From: Tetmemena sp. SeJ-2015
Lineage: Eukaryota > Ciliophora > Spirotrichea > Sporadotrichida > Oxytrichidae
Direction: 5' to 3'
NCBI GenBank assembly: GCA_027382625.1
Contig: JAJKFJ010022061.1
Coordinates: forward strand, 1-64,000
DNA length: 64,000 nt
A model generated the notes under the pieces. The model was not told the DNA's origin. It searched no databases and saw only the letters and a program-made list of their open reading frames with translations. Positions 24,620 to 36,184 of this stretch are shown in pieces. Within the stretch, counting starts at the first letter, position 1, and every line of letters begins with the position of its first letter. The translations under genes were made by a program, and so were the position numbers.

Positions 24620-25137
24620 TGTCTAATTTTTTTTTTAAAAAAATTTAAAAAAATTTTAGGGGATCTTTTTTATTGATATCAAAAAGAATAATTAAAAAAT
24701 TTTAAAATTTTAAACGGGTTTAACTTTACTATTCTATTCGGTAAATTGAGGTTTATTTCTAGATTTTTTTGGGTTCTGTGTTTGAATTTTTCTTGATTGT
24801 ACAGATTAAAGAAGACATAAAAAAGTTACTATTTGATTGATTTTTGAATGTGAGATTATCCAAACCCTTTAATTTTGTGGTGTAGACTATTCAATAATAA
24901 GTTTTGACATCTCTCTACCGTTCCAAGTCTTTCTTTAAAGTTAGAGAAGCAGGAGTAAACTCTCTATGAGAGAAAAAATGTGTAGTGTCAAAAATCTTGA
25001 AGCAGTTTAATTTGCACCCTAAAAAGAATAGATATTTTGCGAAATGAGGAGCGAGTGGAGCCGAGATATTATGATTAGATCGCCTATTATTAATTTATCT
25101 GCAAACTTTTTTAAGTGTATTAATTTGCAAAATATAT
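24620..25137. other. Homopolymer-rich AT spacer and 5' flank of the phosphatase gene
   Basis: Long A and T runs (for example T9A7 near 24632) dominate the left part. The right part, up to 25137, would become the 5' untranslated region and promoter of the phosphatase once the adjacent IES is removed. No gene is visible. Confidence 0.45.
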
Positions 25138-25146
25138 AAAATGAAG
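25138..25146 (+). repeat. 9-bp direct repeat, left copy
   Basis: AAAATGAAG next to the left inverted end of the IES. It is identical to 25960-25968. Confidence 0.85.
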
Positions 25147-25968
25147 GGGGGGCCCTTTTTCCTCGTCCCTCCATTTTTTATTTAAAAAAACGAAAAAAAC
25201 ACTATCGGCCACAATCAGCTTAAAAAAAAAGATTCTTTTAACCAAAATTTTAAAACCCAAATTTTCTCTATTTTTTTTTAAATTTAAAAAATTTTTTGGG
25301 GGGGACTTTTCGCAAATTTTTTGTTTTTAAAAAAATTTAAATTTTAAAAAAATGACAAATTTTAAACCCGAAAAAATCGAAACTTCAAAAAGTAAAAGAT
25401 ATTTTATGTAATTAAATTTTGGGTTCTTAATAAAATTATCATAGCCTTCGAGTCCTCTTTATTATTTAGAGCTCTCATTAAATTAAGATAATCTTAAAAT
25501 TAATAACTAAGTCTATTTATTTTTATTTAAATAATTTTTTCCTTTTATGGATGATAAATAATGGAATCCTATTTATTCTATTTCTATTCCGAATATTTTA
25601 TAATTGAATAAATTTGCCTTTAGTCTTAAGTTATTTATAGAATTTTTCTTGGATTGCCCTCCCGATTATTTTTTAAAATTAAAATCATTATCTTTATTTA
25701 ATATCTAATTTATTGAAAGAGAATGGTTTTATTTAATACAAATAAAATTAATCATAGCATAAAGTTGCCATTAAAATAATTTTTGTACTTATATTTCGAA
25801 AAAATTTAGCTCATTTGTTAAAATAAAAAATATGAGCAGGATAGGCCCTCTGGATTTAAATTTGGACTAAAGAATCTGTGTTTTTAGCTGATTGTCGGCT
25901 AGATAGTGATTTTTCTTATTTTCATGAAAAAAAGTGGATGACGAGGAAAGGCCCCCCCCAAAATGAAG
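25147..25968. mobile_element. Internal eliminated sequence with inverted G/C-rich ends (822 bp)
   Basis: The insert is bounded by direct repeats of AAAATGAAG at 25138-25146 and 25960-25968. Its ends are inverted: the left end reads GGGGGGCCCTTTTTCCTCGT from 25147, and the reverse complement of the right end reads GGGGGGGGCCTTTCCTCGTC from 25959. Similarity continues for about 33 bp with small gaps. The interior is AT-rich with long A/T runs and no ORF. Removing one repeat plus the insert restores a phosphatase gene with its start codon (ATGAAG) directly behind an ordinary AT-rich leader. This fits a transposon-derived IES with a 9-bp pointer, or a recent MITE-like insertion with a 9-bp target duplication. 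Confidence 0.8.
25960..25968 (+). repeat. 9-bp direct repeat, right copy, containing the phosphatase start codon
   Basis: AAAATGAAG next to the right inverted end of the IES. The ATG inside it (25963-25965) starts the phosphatase frame MKNRRPLGLSLDIRQ. Confidence 0.85.
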
Positions 25969-28900
25969 AATAGAAGACCTCTCGGACTTTCCCTCGACAT
26001 CAGATAAGCCGAAAAGATATTCGAAGATGAAAGTGAGCAATAGGAATCGAAGAGTTTCACGGGCCTCAAGAACGCTGGAGACTATTCATTTAAGTGCACA
26101 CTCAGTAATAAATTCAATCTCCAGAACCAAAACTAACTCAATAACAATGATTCATCTTTCTCTCAAGGATATTTAAAAGACTTGCTATTTACTTATTTAT
26201 AAAGGCTAGGATGGAACACCGTCTCTATCAGCGGCCTCACCAGATTATAATCATTTAAATATTGGTTTTAGATGTGACAGAAAATCTCTCTGCTTTCGAA
26301 AAAAGAGATGATGAATCGGTCGTAAACTTGGGAGGACGTTCTCCCCAAAGAGAGAAGCCTAAACATGATCTTTCCTAGATAGACGAGAATATATAAATCT
26401 TGAAAATCTATAATAAAACTTACTATTCTTCAAATAATGAGTTTACATATCAAGTAAGTTCATTTTTTGGAAACTAAGAAATCATCTTGACTAGCTTTTT
26501 TAAAGTTTCTAAAAGGCTTAAAAATATTTGGCTGAAAAAAGCCACTACTAATAAAAAGGAAAATTTAAGCTCTATAAATTCCTAAACAAGTTCTCTTTAT
26601 GCCTATATGCTAATCTTTTTTTAGGTTGGCGCACAGCTCAGCAGTTAGATTTATTGCGAGAAGTTGGTATTACTCATGTAATAAACTTAATTGCTCATAA
26701 ACAGGAGAAGCCAGCCCCAAAATAGTCTTAATAAACCATCCAAATCTCAGCGTTAGATTGCTCCTTCAGGGATGCAATTTCTAAGAATCCCTGCGATGAG
26801 GAATATGGTTGCGGCGGCATCTCTTTCAATGGTCAGCAAATTACTGTGCCAGATTTGAGAATTTCCTCTTGCGAAACTCTATCGAATAAAAACTTGGAGG
26901 AGGACATCTACTCAGAGTTCCAAGTGAACCGAAACTCTTCTGCATGTGGGATATTCCACCAAGTGAGTGATAATTAATAGCACCCTCCCTCAAGAAACGT
27001 ACTCTCTCATATTAGTACTGAAAATGTTATCAAAATCAAGGAGCAATTGGAGGCAGCACCAGAGGCAGTCCTTGACTACAACTCTCTCAGCTGCACAAAT
27101 AAAAAGGGCTTGTCCTAATCAATCAATAGCTAGCAGCCCTAAAAGATAAAAATGCACTTATTTTTAATTTTAGCTTTATTTTTGAAGAGAATCTATCAAA
27201 ATATCTAGGAAGCTTATAAGAATAAGCCTTTGCTGTTTAATGGCAGTTCTTCAGCAAACGGAAATTCTGTAACTCAAAATAATTCTTGCCCCTATGAAAA
27301 TCTTTCAGAATATAGCAGCTCCTAGATTAACAACCTGGTTACTAGAAACACTGTTACCAGCAAACTAAGTAACAATTCTCCTAACATTATAAAACTAAAG
27401 GCAACTACAGCCTTCTCCCCCTACTCAGATTCTGAGAAGTCAGACATTAAGAAACTAAATAATATTGCTCACTTATAGTTAATTCATATATTCATTTAAT
27501 TTTAATCAACTCTAATAATTATACTTATGATGAAATAGCTCATGTTATTGGGTAATTTATCTAAATTTATAAACTGTTATTTTCAAAACTTGAACTATTT
27601 GCTAAGTGTAGTAATTTAATTTTTGAATTTTGATCTGTCTATAATAAACTCTAACTACCACATCATATAAAACAGGCAAATGGTATTACATTTATTTTGG
27701 TAAAGCGCCTATTTCAAACAGAAGCGCATAAAGTAATCAGCAGACTCTTAATCCTGTAAAGCCTCAGATCTTTAATATAATGTAAAAATATATTTCTATT
27801 TGATCTCACACCACAAGGCTAGCTCCATGATTTCAAACAGTGGAAGTAAAATTATTCATAACTTGAGTAGAAACGCAAATAAAGTCATGAATCCTATACT
27901 GTCTACTTATTCCACCAAGTCTATCAAAATGTAGGCATATCTTAAGGGAGCACCTACAACATCAAATCAAAATAAAATTTAAAATTCTACTCTCAAAGCC
28001 CAGGTCAAGGTCCTTCCAGGATCCTTATAAATCTAAGCTAAAGCTCTTATAGCCAAAACTTATCCAAGATTTATAATTGTTTGCTTACAAGTTTGGAAGA
28101 ATTAATATTAATTTAGATGATAGACCTTCCTATCTTTCTTAAAACTCCTGCTCAATTTTTTAGAATAAAGGGCATAATGACTAAAGTTTTTAAATAAATT
28201 CAAATATTGACTGCATCTCTGAACCATCCGCACTCAAAAACCTTGACACGCTTCAAATAAATCAATGAACTCTCAGCTTAATAAATCAATTGTATTTTTA
28301 TAAGCTTTCAGCAGCATCAGACAGCAAACTTCCTCAACTAAACTAGGACTTATCAACCAATGATTTATTAAACAAATATATAATGTATAAAATTTTGAAA
28401 GTTTGATCATAAATACTTATTTCTTTAGTCATAAATTATGAATTTATATGAGATAGAGTACCTTCGGCTGCAGATGAGAGACTAAGCCGACTGCGATATT
28501 ACTCTATATGTTTATCAGTCAATAGAATTTATCCAAAAGGCCCTACAGGAGAGCAATGGAAGTGCAAAGATTCTCATCCACTGCTAGTAGGGTAACTCAA
28601 GATCAGCTGCAGTTGCCGCATCCCATTTCATGTATCACAAATAGATGACTGATCGCGATGCTATCGACTAAACTCAATTATATCTTATTGGTATAGATTA
28701 TTAGAGAGATAGTATATATGTCTTTAAAATAATAGTTTATATAAGATCAAGTAGGAGGAGTATAGATCCCAACATCGGATTTGTGGGATAACTCATGGTC
28801 CTAAATCGAAAATTCTAGGCTTTGAGAAGTATTTCAAATTAAAAACCTTCAAGTAAACTCAAAAGATAATATTCAAATCATTTTAAATACACAAATGTTT

Positions 28901-31106
28901 TGAGAATAATAATCAATCGGTTATTAGAGTTAAAACGCATTTAAATTAAAATCACAAAGTTAACCTTGATCAACCTAAACATAAAATAATAAGCAAACTC
29001 CAACCAAACCAGATCTAGATATCTAATCATGCTTATTCCATCTGAGATAATTAATTTTTATTCATTATGATGCCTAGAAGCTATAAGAATTGAGGAAGCA
29101 TGTACACTCATCATCTCTCTACTCCAGGAGCTAAACCCCACCTATTCATCTCGAGCCTAAAATATTTCTTAAAGAGGAGAGTAGTCAGGTTCTTTCAACA
29201 GAGAATAAGGTAGCTAAAAATTCACGATCTCATAGAGAATGAGCCGCCTAGGTATTAGGGATAGAGAAAATCCAAACCTCTCTTATAATCAGAGAGAGGG
29301 TAATATCTTCAAAGATAAGAGATATAGCAACAAAATAAATCAAGATAAATCATCTATACCTGCAAAGAAAGAACTTCCTAATGCTGATCTCTTTGGGCCA
29401 AAGCTTTTTACTTTTTGCTTCAAATAAACTCAAACTTTATAAAAAAAGATTTTGATATTTTCACTTTACTTTAAAGAAAAATAATGTCTAAAAACATTTC
29501 AGGCATGTAGAAAAGCGATGAGTCCCTCTAAAAATGTATCTCTTCTATATAATAAGGAGGTCCTTTATCTCTCTTAGTTGCATCCCATTTCAATATTTTA
29601 CAGTGCTATATCAGCCCTGACTAAAATTTGTTTTTAGCTTTATTTACATATCACTCTTACTATTTTAAAATTAAGAATCGTTTAAATAAGGAATGCAACT
29701 ACTACTTTAACTGACAAGACTTTTAAATAAGTTCGAGCAAAAGTCCCAGATATGTTATGTAATCAAGTCGGTTTCCTAAGAAAATTTTCATATGATAAAA
29801 ATAGAAGACGTGCGCAACTTGCAAGTCAGTTAGATTTTAAATCAAGATGATCAAAACAAAGCAAGAGCAGTCACTAGGACTCCTCCATTAGTGAAGAGAC
29901 CGCTAATACAGGTGAGCTAATTCAGTGAGAAGGTGCCATTCAGTTTGAAGCTGAATAATGGGTTGGCGAGTGCCTAATCTTTGACTCTATAGATGAGTAA
30001 TCTACAGTTGAGCAGCCCTGATAAAGTGGTAGCTCATAAAACGCTAACTAATGGGGCTAAGGTACATTCAGGCTTAGATTTGACAGGCAAGAATAGACAG
30101 TTAAACACTCTCATGGTAGGCAAGCACAAGCACTCCCAAACATCACATTAGCTAATTTCATTCAGTTAAATTTAAATCAGTGTACTCCAGCATTTTAAAT
30201 GTAAAGGCTAGAGTCAAGGGCAGCTAACTAGCTTAAATCTTTCATCTCATACATTTTTAAGCTCTGAAATAATCTAACACAATCAAAGAAAACAAACAAA
30301 TGAGCTAATTGCTCTACAAGGATTGCGAGGAGATCAGCTTTGAGGATATAAATCTTAGATCCTCTCTCAACCATGCAAGGAACAGTGATCATTCATTGTA
30401 TTTATCTTTTAAAAAAATCACCAGAAGCAAGAAAATAAAACGCACGTTTCCACCAATCTAAATATAAGCTTCATTAATTTTAATTCCAAAAGGATAGATT
30501 AATATTGTCGTATATTACATTAATACAGAAAACTCTGAGTAGGATAACTCAATAAGAAACGTTTTCGCTGGAGGGATCAAAGAAGGGGATCGCTTTTTCT
30601 AGCCAAGTACTTTGAAATTTTTCTAACCTCTGAGACCTTCCTTAAGCCTTAAGAACCCATCCATGCCTAAGGAGAAACTTGACAATCAACAATTTTAAGA
30701 GGAAATTCTTTACATTAATTTTTAAGATATCTGATTAAATATGAATGGGGAGGGTAGTGGTAATTTAAACAACGACAGACTTGAAGGTAGCTTTGGCTAT
30801 GGAGGCTTTGGAGAACCCTATTGCGAGGGCGAAGGAGCGACAGATCTCAATGAAGTTTGTGATGATGAAGTAAGCCTCATCAACTCAAATCAGAATCTTT
30901 AAAGTGTGATAAATTCAATTTATTTTTAATATCTTAACAGAACGATAAGCATGAGTGATTAAAGATAATTATAAATCCAAATACATAATTCTACTTTTAA
31001 TGATCTAATCAGAATGGATCAGGCTTAAGTTATTTTGAAAAGTCAAGAGCAGTAGCCATCTAGAAATCTATGTTCCCCAGGCAATTTAAAATTTATGTTT
31101 AAATGA
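25963..31106 (+). CDS. Dual-specificity protein phosphatase with very large low-complexity insertions
   Basis: A cysteine-based phosphatase of the DUSP family. Near 26630 the N-terminal half of the domain reads WRTAQQLDLLREVGITHVIN, matching the usual A..L...GITHVINL element. Near 28456 the rest appears: IEYLRLQMRD with the general-acid Asp, then the active-site loop HCQQGNSRS (HCxxGxSRS) near 28580 with its catalytic Cys. The closing IDPNIGFVGQLMVLN motif follows near 28770. About 1.7 kb of Asn/Ser/Gln-rich sequence separates the two halves, and another 2.3 kb follows, ending PGNLKFMFK at TGA 31104-31106. Introns include one at 26451-26627. Several one-base frame changes (for example TTTT near 26260) interrupt the frame. 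The start codon sits inside the IES boundary repeat. Confidence 0.75.
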
Positions 31107-31502
31107 GAAATTAAGGCATCTGAAAATTAACACTATCTGTTATGAAATTTAAATTTTCCAAAAGTAGCATTAGCTTTCTTTGTATTATAGAATGAATAGA
31201 AGAGGTAAATTTTGTCTCTTTAAGTTTAATTAAGTCAATAATTTTTAACTTTACTTCTTTTCACAGTATATTAGAAGAGTGTGGATTATTAAGAAGTAAG
31301 AGACAAAGATGGTGAAGCTTGCAAATTAAAAAGCATTAAGAAATGTAGATATATAATCAGTAGGATATAATTTATAGTTAAGTAGTATTTCACATAATTG
31401 AGTCTGTTTCTCATTTGAGAATAATACTCGGGTCAAGAGACAACTTCTAACAGCCCACAGATATTCTTTCAATGAAATGAAGTTGAATTAATGTTTGTGT
31501 CA

Positions 31503-32440
31503 TCAACTATTCGATTGCTTATTTAAATTTGAACCAGAGTGATATTTCTAATTTGAGGACAAGTCAATGTAGTATCCATAAATTCTGGACATTTAGTACT
31601 TCCTCTCTCCTCCATATATTTAACTAGGGAGTTATCTTTGAGCTTTACTCACGGATGCCAAGTTTCGAAAGTTTTATAAAATCGCATCTTTCTTGAAAAG
31701 GCAAAGAATGAGAAACGATGACGCAGAGCTCAGCAAGAGTAGCTTTTTAAATTCTGACAGCTACTAATAGCAACTTTTTGCATCCTAGATTTTGCATTTT
31801 GTATCCTATATTGAATTTAGAACAAGAACTTAAAAGCGAAAGTCTATGATAAAAGAAGTTTAGCAGTCAAAAATTGCTCTTATGGCATTTGTATTTTTCA
31901 ATCTTTGAATGAAGTGGGAGTTTGAAAATCATATTTGCTTAACTAAGCAATAAAAGCAGTACTTACTCTCCAAAAAGCAGAGGCTATGGCACTTTTCTAT
32001 AATCCAAGCCATTTAAAGTGCTCGCTCAGATAGTTCTAAGTCTATTGAAGATTCGTTTAGTCTAAGGATGTGCTTCTTTGAAATGCACTTAAGGTCTGAT
32101 ATAATTCTCTTGAATAGCTTTGTATGCTTGAGAGTGTCAGCAAGTTTGAAAATCCAATATTATGATGACGCAAGCCCGAGAATGTAGCATAGTCTTAATG
32201 CGCAAATAAATTAAGATTTCTTTATCTTAAATTAAAAATTGAATGAGCTGACTATCTCCGACTTTCAAAAAAGTTTAATTTCTTTAAATCTGAGAGTATA
32301 CCATCCTCTTAGTCTTGTTTATGGAATGATTGCGCCTTTTATTCTTGACTGTTTGCTTCTGAATGCTCTGAATTATTTTCCTAGAATTGATCCTACTGAC
32401 GCTCTTATTGTCCTTTTTGGTCTCCTTAAGAAAGGAGTCT
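31503..32440 (-). CDS. Hypothetical helical protein, 5' end missing
   Basis: The minus strand reads as coding from the right: a Gln/Glu-rich stretch (GDQKGQQERQQDQFQENN), a helical centre (FKLADTLKHTKLFKRI and KKHILRLNESSIDLELSERA), then RNLASVSKAQRQLPSQIYGG and an end NLNKQSNS at TGA 31503-31505. Plus-strand frames here are Leu-rich shadows. No in-frame ATG lies upstream before the divergent peptidase gene begins at 32442. The first exon or first germline segment must therefore lie elsewhere, or the gene is truncated. The family was not recognised. Confidence 0.45.
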
Positions 32441-32441
32441 G

Positions 32442-34397
32442 ATGAGAAAATTGCTCAGTTTTAATTTAGAATCCAAAATTTATAATAATTTGTCGTCGTC
32501 ACCTCCTCATAAGCTGAATCATATCCATGAGAATATTCAGTTTGATTCAAATACTTACTTAATAAAAAATGAATAGTCCAATCAATGGCAGAAAAATAAT
32601 TATAGATTAGATCATTCACAGATCAAAGCAAAGCTCTGGTTTTGCTGGATAAATAAAGCTAAAAAATCATTTAGTTACTTCATGGCTGAAGTAAAAAGAA
32701 GGTTGCAACACCCATTATAGAATGACCAGTTTGAAATACTTCTCATCTTAAAACAAAAATGAAAATGTTACAGCAAGTGAGAACGATAAAGATGAATCTA
32801 AGCAAGAATAAAAGTAGAAGGAGGCTCATCCAGATGAAGGATAGTTAGATAGGAGTAGGCATGTTAGCGAATAGTATCTCATTATAAATTTTGCATTTTG
32901 ATGATTATCTAAAGTTTTAGAAATTGATGAGATGGGAAGTTTATCCAGTAATCTTCTTACTTGCATCCCTCATTATCTACAAAAATTTCCAGACACAGCT
33001 TTAAAACCTTATTCCAACTTAGATGTTAAAGTTTGAAGCTCTCTCCTCGAATGAAGAAAAAATAGTTGCTCGAAAATTAACTGGACTGCTAAATCAGATA
33101 TACTCAAGCAGACTACTCCTAAAATAAGATTATATAAACTTTAATTTAAAATATAGAAGATAACGTTGATGTAGTCCTAGTTAGAGAACTGTACTAATTC
33201 TTGATTGGATATTGCCACTAGATGGGTTTCTTGCCTATGAGTGTGAAATTTTAAGATGTCACAGTTTTCTATGCAGAGGTGAGGTCAAATCAAAATTTCA
33301 GAGATTTCGTCATCCTTCCCAACGGCGCCTTAATTTTCAAATTCTATTTATAAGTAAATTTTCCTTGTTTATGAGCGAGTAGCTATTGTAAGAAGTTGTA
33401 GAAGAAAGCGGGTTAGAAGGGATTGACATTCCTCATATTGCATGAGTTGAGTCACCTTGTAAAGCAGCACACTCGACAAAATCTGAACTAAAATTATCGA
33501 TATGGAGATATAAGGAGGCAATTCCACATGTTCTAAAATTCTTACATTGGATTTGACGCCTTATTCATGGACTACTACACAAATATGCGATTCAAATTGG
33601 ATTAAGAACTCGAGTGTGACTTATTTGCATTGAGAGTCCTTTCTGAAATTGGGTTAGGTACGAATTAGAAAGGAAGCGCTACAAATAAGATATATCATAA
33701 CTTCTGCTGCATAGATGAAGAAAAGTATAAAAAGTTGCTTTTAATTAAGTATAAAAATTTCAATCATTATTTATAAGCATTTTTATCATTGAGCCTCATC
33801 TCTTTTTTATTTCTCTTTATGCTGTTGGTAATTAATAGAGAAAATGATCTAGATGACTAGGAACCTTAAAACTCTGCGAGAACTTAAAAACTTCGTTAGA
33901 ATCTAGTCACTCATATTAACGTTATCTAATCACTAACCAGAAAAGATAAAAGAGTAGATATTTCTGAGGACGCTTTACAAAAGATAAGCAGTATGAAGTA
34001 AAATCTACTGGCTAAAGTCTAAAAATTACGTCAAAATTACATAGAAAAAGAAATACAGAGAAAGTAGGAACGGTAGACACTAAAAGAGCAAAGAGATTAC
34101 GAAATCTATGAATAGATGCCTTATAAGTTTAATTCAAAATGTTTCACACTGAAGGAAAGACACCCTATAAGTAGAACCAGATTTGAAAATGCAAATAAGT
34201 ACATCCAAAATTTCTTAAAAATTGACTCTCAAGATCTTGAATCGTTAAGTTCAACACAGAGTAGCGAAGAAATTGAAAATTCGATGTCTATAAAGTTAAA
34301 AGAGCAATTCTAATTAGTGCAAGATGTCTTTAAAGCAAGATGTAATAAGGAATGGACATATTTTAGTGAACCAAGCCAAGATAAATTTGTATCCTGA
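32442..34397 (+). CDS. M48-family (OMA1-like) zinc metallopeptidase
   Basis: An integral-membrane metallopeptidase, probably mitochondrial like OMA1. ATG 32442 opens a Lys/Arg-rich N-terminus (WINKAKKSFSYFMAEVKRR) suited to mitochondrial import. A polar linker leads to a membrane helix (YPVIFLLASLIIYKNF). The M48 domain follows, with FVILPNGALIF near 33320, the zinc site LHELSH (HExxH) near 33440 and the downstream ligand helix LECDLFALRVLSEIGLG near 33630. A second hydrophobic segment (FLSLSLISFLFLFMLLVI) and a charged 150-residue tail end at TGA 34395-34397. Frame changes near 32755 and 33437 must be bridged to read through the active site. The family is well supported; OMA1 itself is inferred. 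Confidence 0.75.
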
Positions 34398-34443
34398 CTT
34401 TTAATCTTAATTTAACAACTTTTCATAAAATTGTAATTAAATA

Positions 34444-36153
34444 TCAATACTTAATTTGATAATCTGATAAATCTAAAGTATACAAGTTTTGAGAGCTAAA
34501 AGTGTCAGTAAGTGAATCAAAAGCATATAATTTGTCATCCTTTAGTGCTATTCCGTCACGTATATTCATTCTTACTAAACTAGAATCTTAATTAATTCTG
34601 AACTCAGTATTTTCCATTCTTTCGACAGTATGTTTTGGTTCATTAAAGATGAACGCATGAGAACTTAAAAAGTAGGGCTCATTAAATTTGAAGTTTGATC
34701 CGAAAATTAAGATAGAGCCAGATGAAACTTAAAAGGATCCAAGATCAAACCCTTCTTTAAAAATTAATTTTGCATATTTTTCTAAGCAAGTAGAATTAGA
34801 TTTCAACTCAATGACTTCCCACTATTTAGATTCTCTTATATTAAGCCTTTCTATTTTGGATGCATAATTTTAGTTCCACCTCAATTCATTTTCCTCTCTA
34901 TCTTCTTCCTCTTCTTTAGCGACTATTATGAAGCCATCTTCAAGTTTTTAATCTTCTTTCTCTTTACCTATTGAATGTATTAATTTATCTTAGAAAATAT
35001 TTTGTTTGAATCTCTTAGAACAGATGTTCTAGAAACGCGATTTAAGCTAGGTGAATCATCAGTCAAGCCTGCAAACAAATAGAGGAACTTGTTCTTGAAG
35101 GCACATAGCGAGGAAGAGTATCTTGGCTAATTTAGTCTAGGCAATTCCTTCCATTGATCTGTATCTATGTCGAAAAAATTAAATTAAAAAATGTCATATT
35201 ACTCACAGGAATCAAGAGCCAAGCTTTTAGAAGAAAGACCACCGGCCAAATAAATTTTGGAGTCATCTTGAGTGCAGCAGACTCCAAATCTTTATCTTTC
35301 TTAAGTCATTGATCTTTTAACAACTGGAAAGAAAAATCCAACGTCTTTCTTTTTAAAAATCCATAATTTAATATTTCATGTACTTAAATGCCAGTGGAGG
35401 CTTTAGCTTTCTAAATTCTAGATATGGGGAAGTCTGCTAGAATCTGTCTAAAATAACTTCAACATTCCTTCTTTTCGAAGCTCCAGCGCCTCCCAGAACA
35501 AATATCTTTCCAGGCTTTGTAACCACAGTCTAGCATTCAGGTCCAAACAAATCTCCTTTGATCTTGAGCTCGCTGCAAGTATTTTAGAGATGGATGCTCT
35601 TGTATAACTGAGGGTAGATAGTTATTGTTTCTTAAAATTTGTTTTAGTGTTCATTTAGTCAAATTAAATATAATAATTTTAGTCAAGATTTAGCACTAGT
35701 AATTCATCTGATTAATGAATGGCTTTAACGAGAACAGTAAAATCCTCTTGCATTTACTTTTCTTCTCCCGATATAATTTGCGTCTCATTCAGATCTAAAG
35801 TGTGGAAGTTTAGTAGATCATTCACCCTCTCACTCATATTGCTTGCAAAGGACAAGGATGAGCTCAATTAATAAATTTTTTAAATAGTCTATTTTGAGCA
35901 TGATTCAAAATCCAATTCATCAAAAGAATCTTAAGAGGTGCAATCTAATTTCTCTTTCTAGATCATATCATCGATGGAATCACTCAATTTTAATATAGTA
36001 TTTAAAATTATCTTGCCATTCTCATTGACCGTTTGCTCGCATCTAATCCATTAAATTGTTTCTCTTATCAAAAGCCAATTCCTCATTTGCTTACAATTCT
36101 TTAAAATTGAGACTTTTCTTTACTGGCAAATTATTATTTGATTGAGTTTGCAT
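34444..36153 (-). CDS. Kelch-repeat protein
   Basis: ATG 36151-36153 starts MQTQSNNNLPVKKSLNFKEL, a helical N-terminal region of about 150 residues. It is followed by beta-propeller blades of the kelch type. Clear blades include CCTQDDSKIYLAGGLSSKS near 35260, KPGKIFVLGGAGASKRRNVE near 35500 and DDKLYAFDSLTDTFSSQN near 34500, with the GG dyads expected of kelch strands. The protein ends DYQIKY at TGA 34444-34446. Such proteins mostly serve as binding scaffolds; the partner cannot be told. At least one intron lies near 35180-35200. Confidence 0.7.
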
Positions 36154-36184
36154 TTTTATTTTTGTATACTCTATTTTAATTTAG

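Noticed and set aside
32239..32442. Plus-strand hydrophobic frame starting MNELTISDF
   Set aside because: Antisense to the Gln-rich 5' part of the minus-strand gene; reversed Gln codons produce Leu-rich shadow frames under this code.
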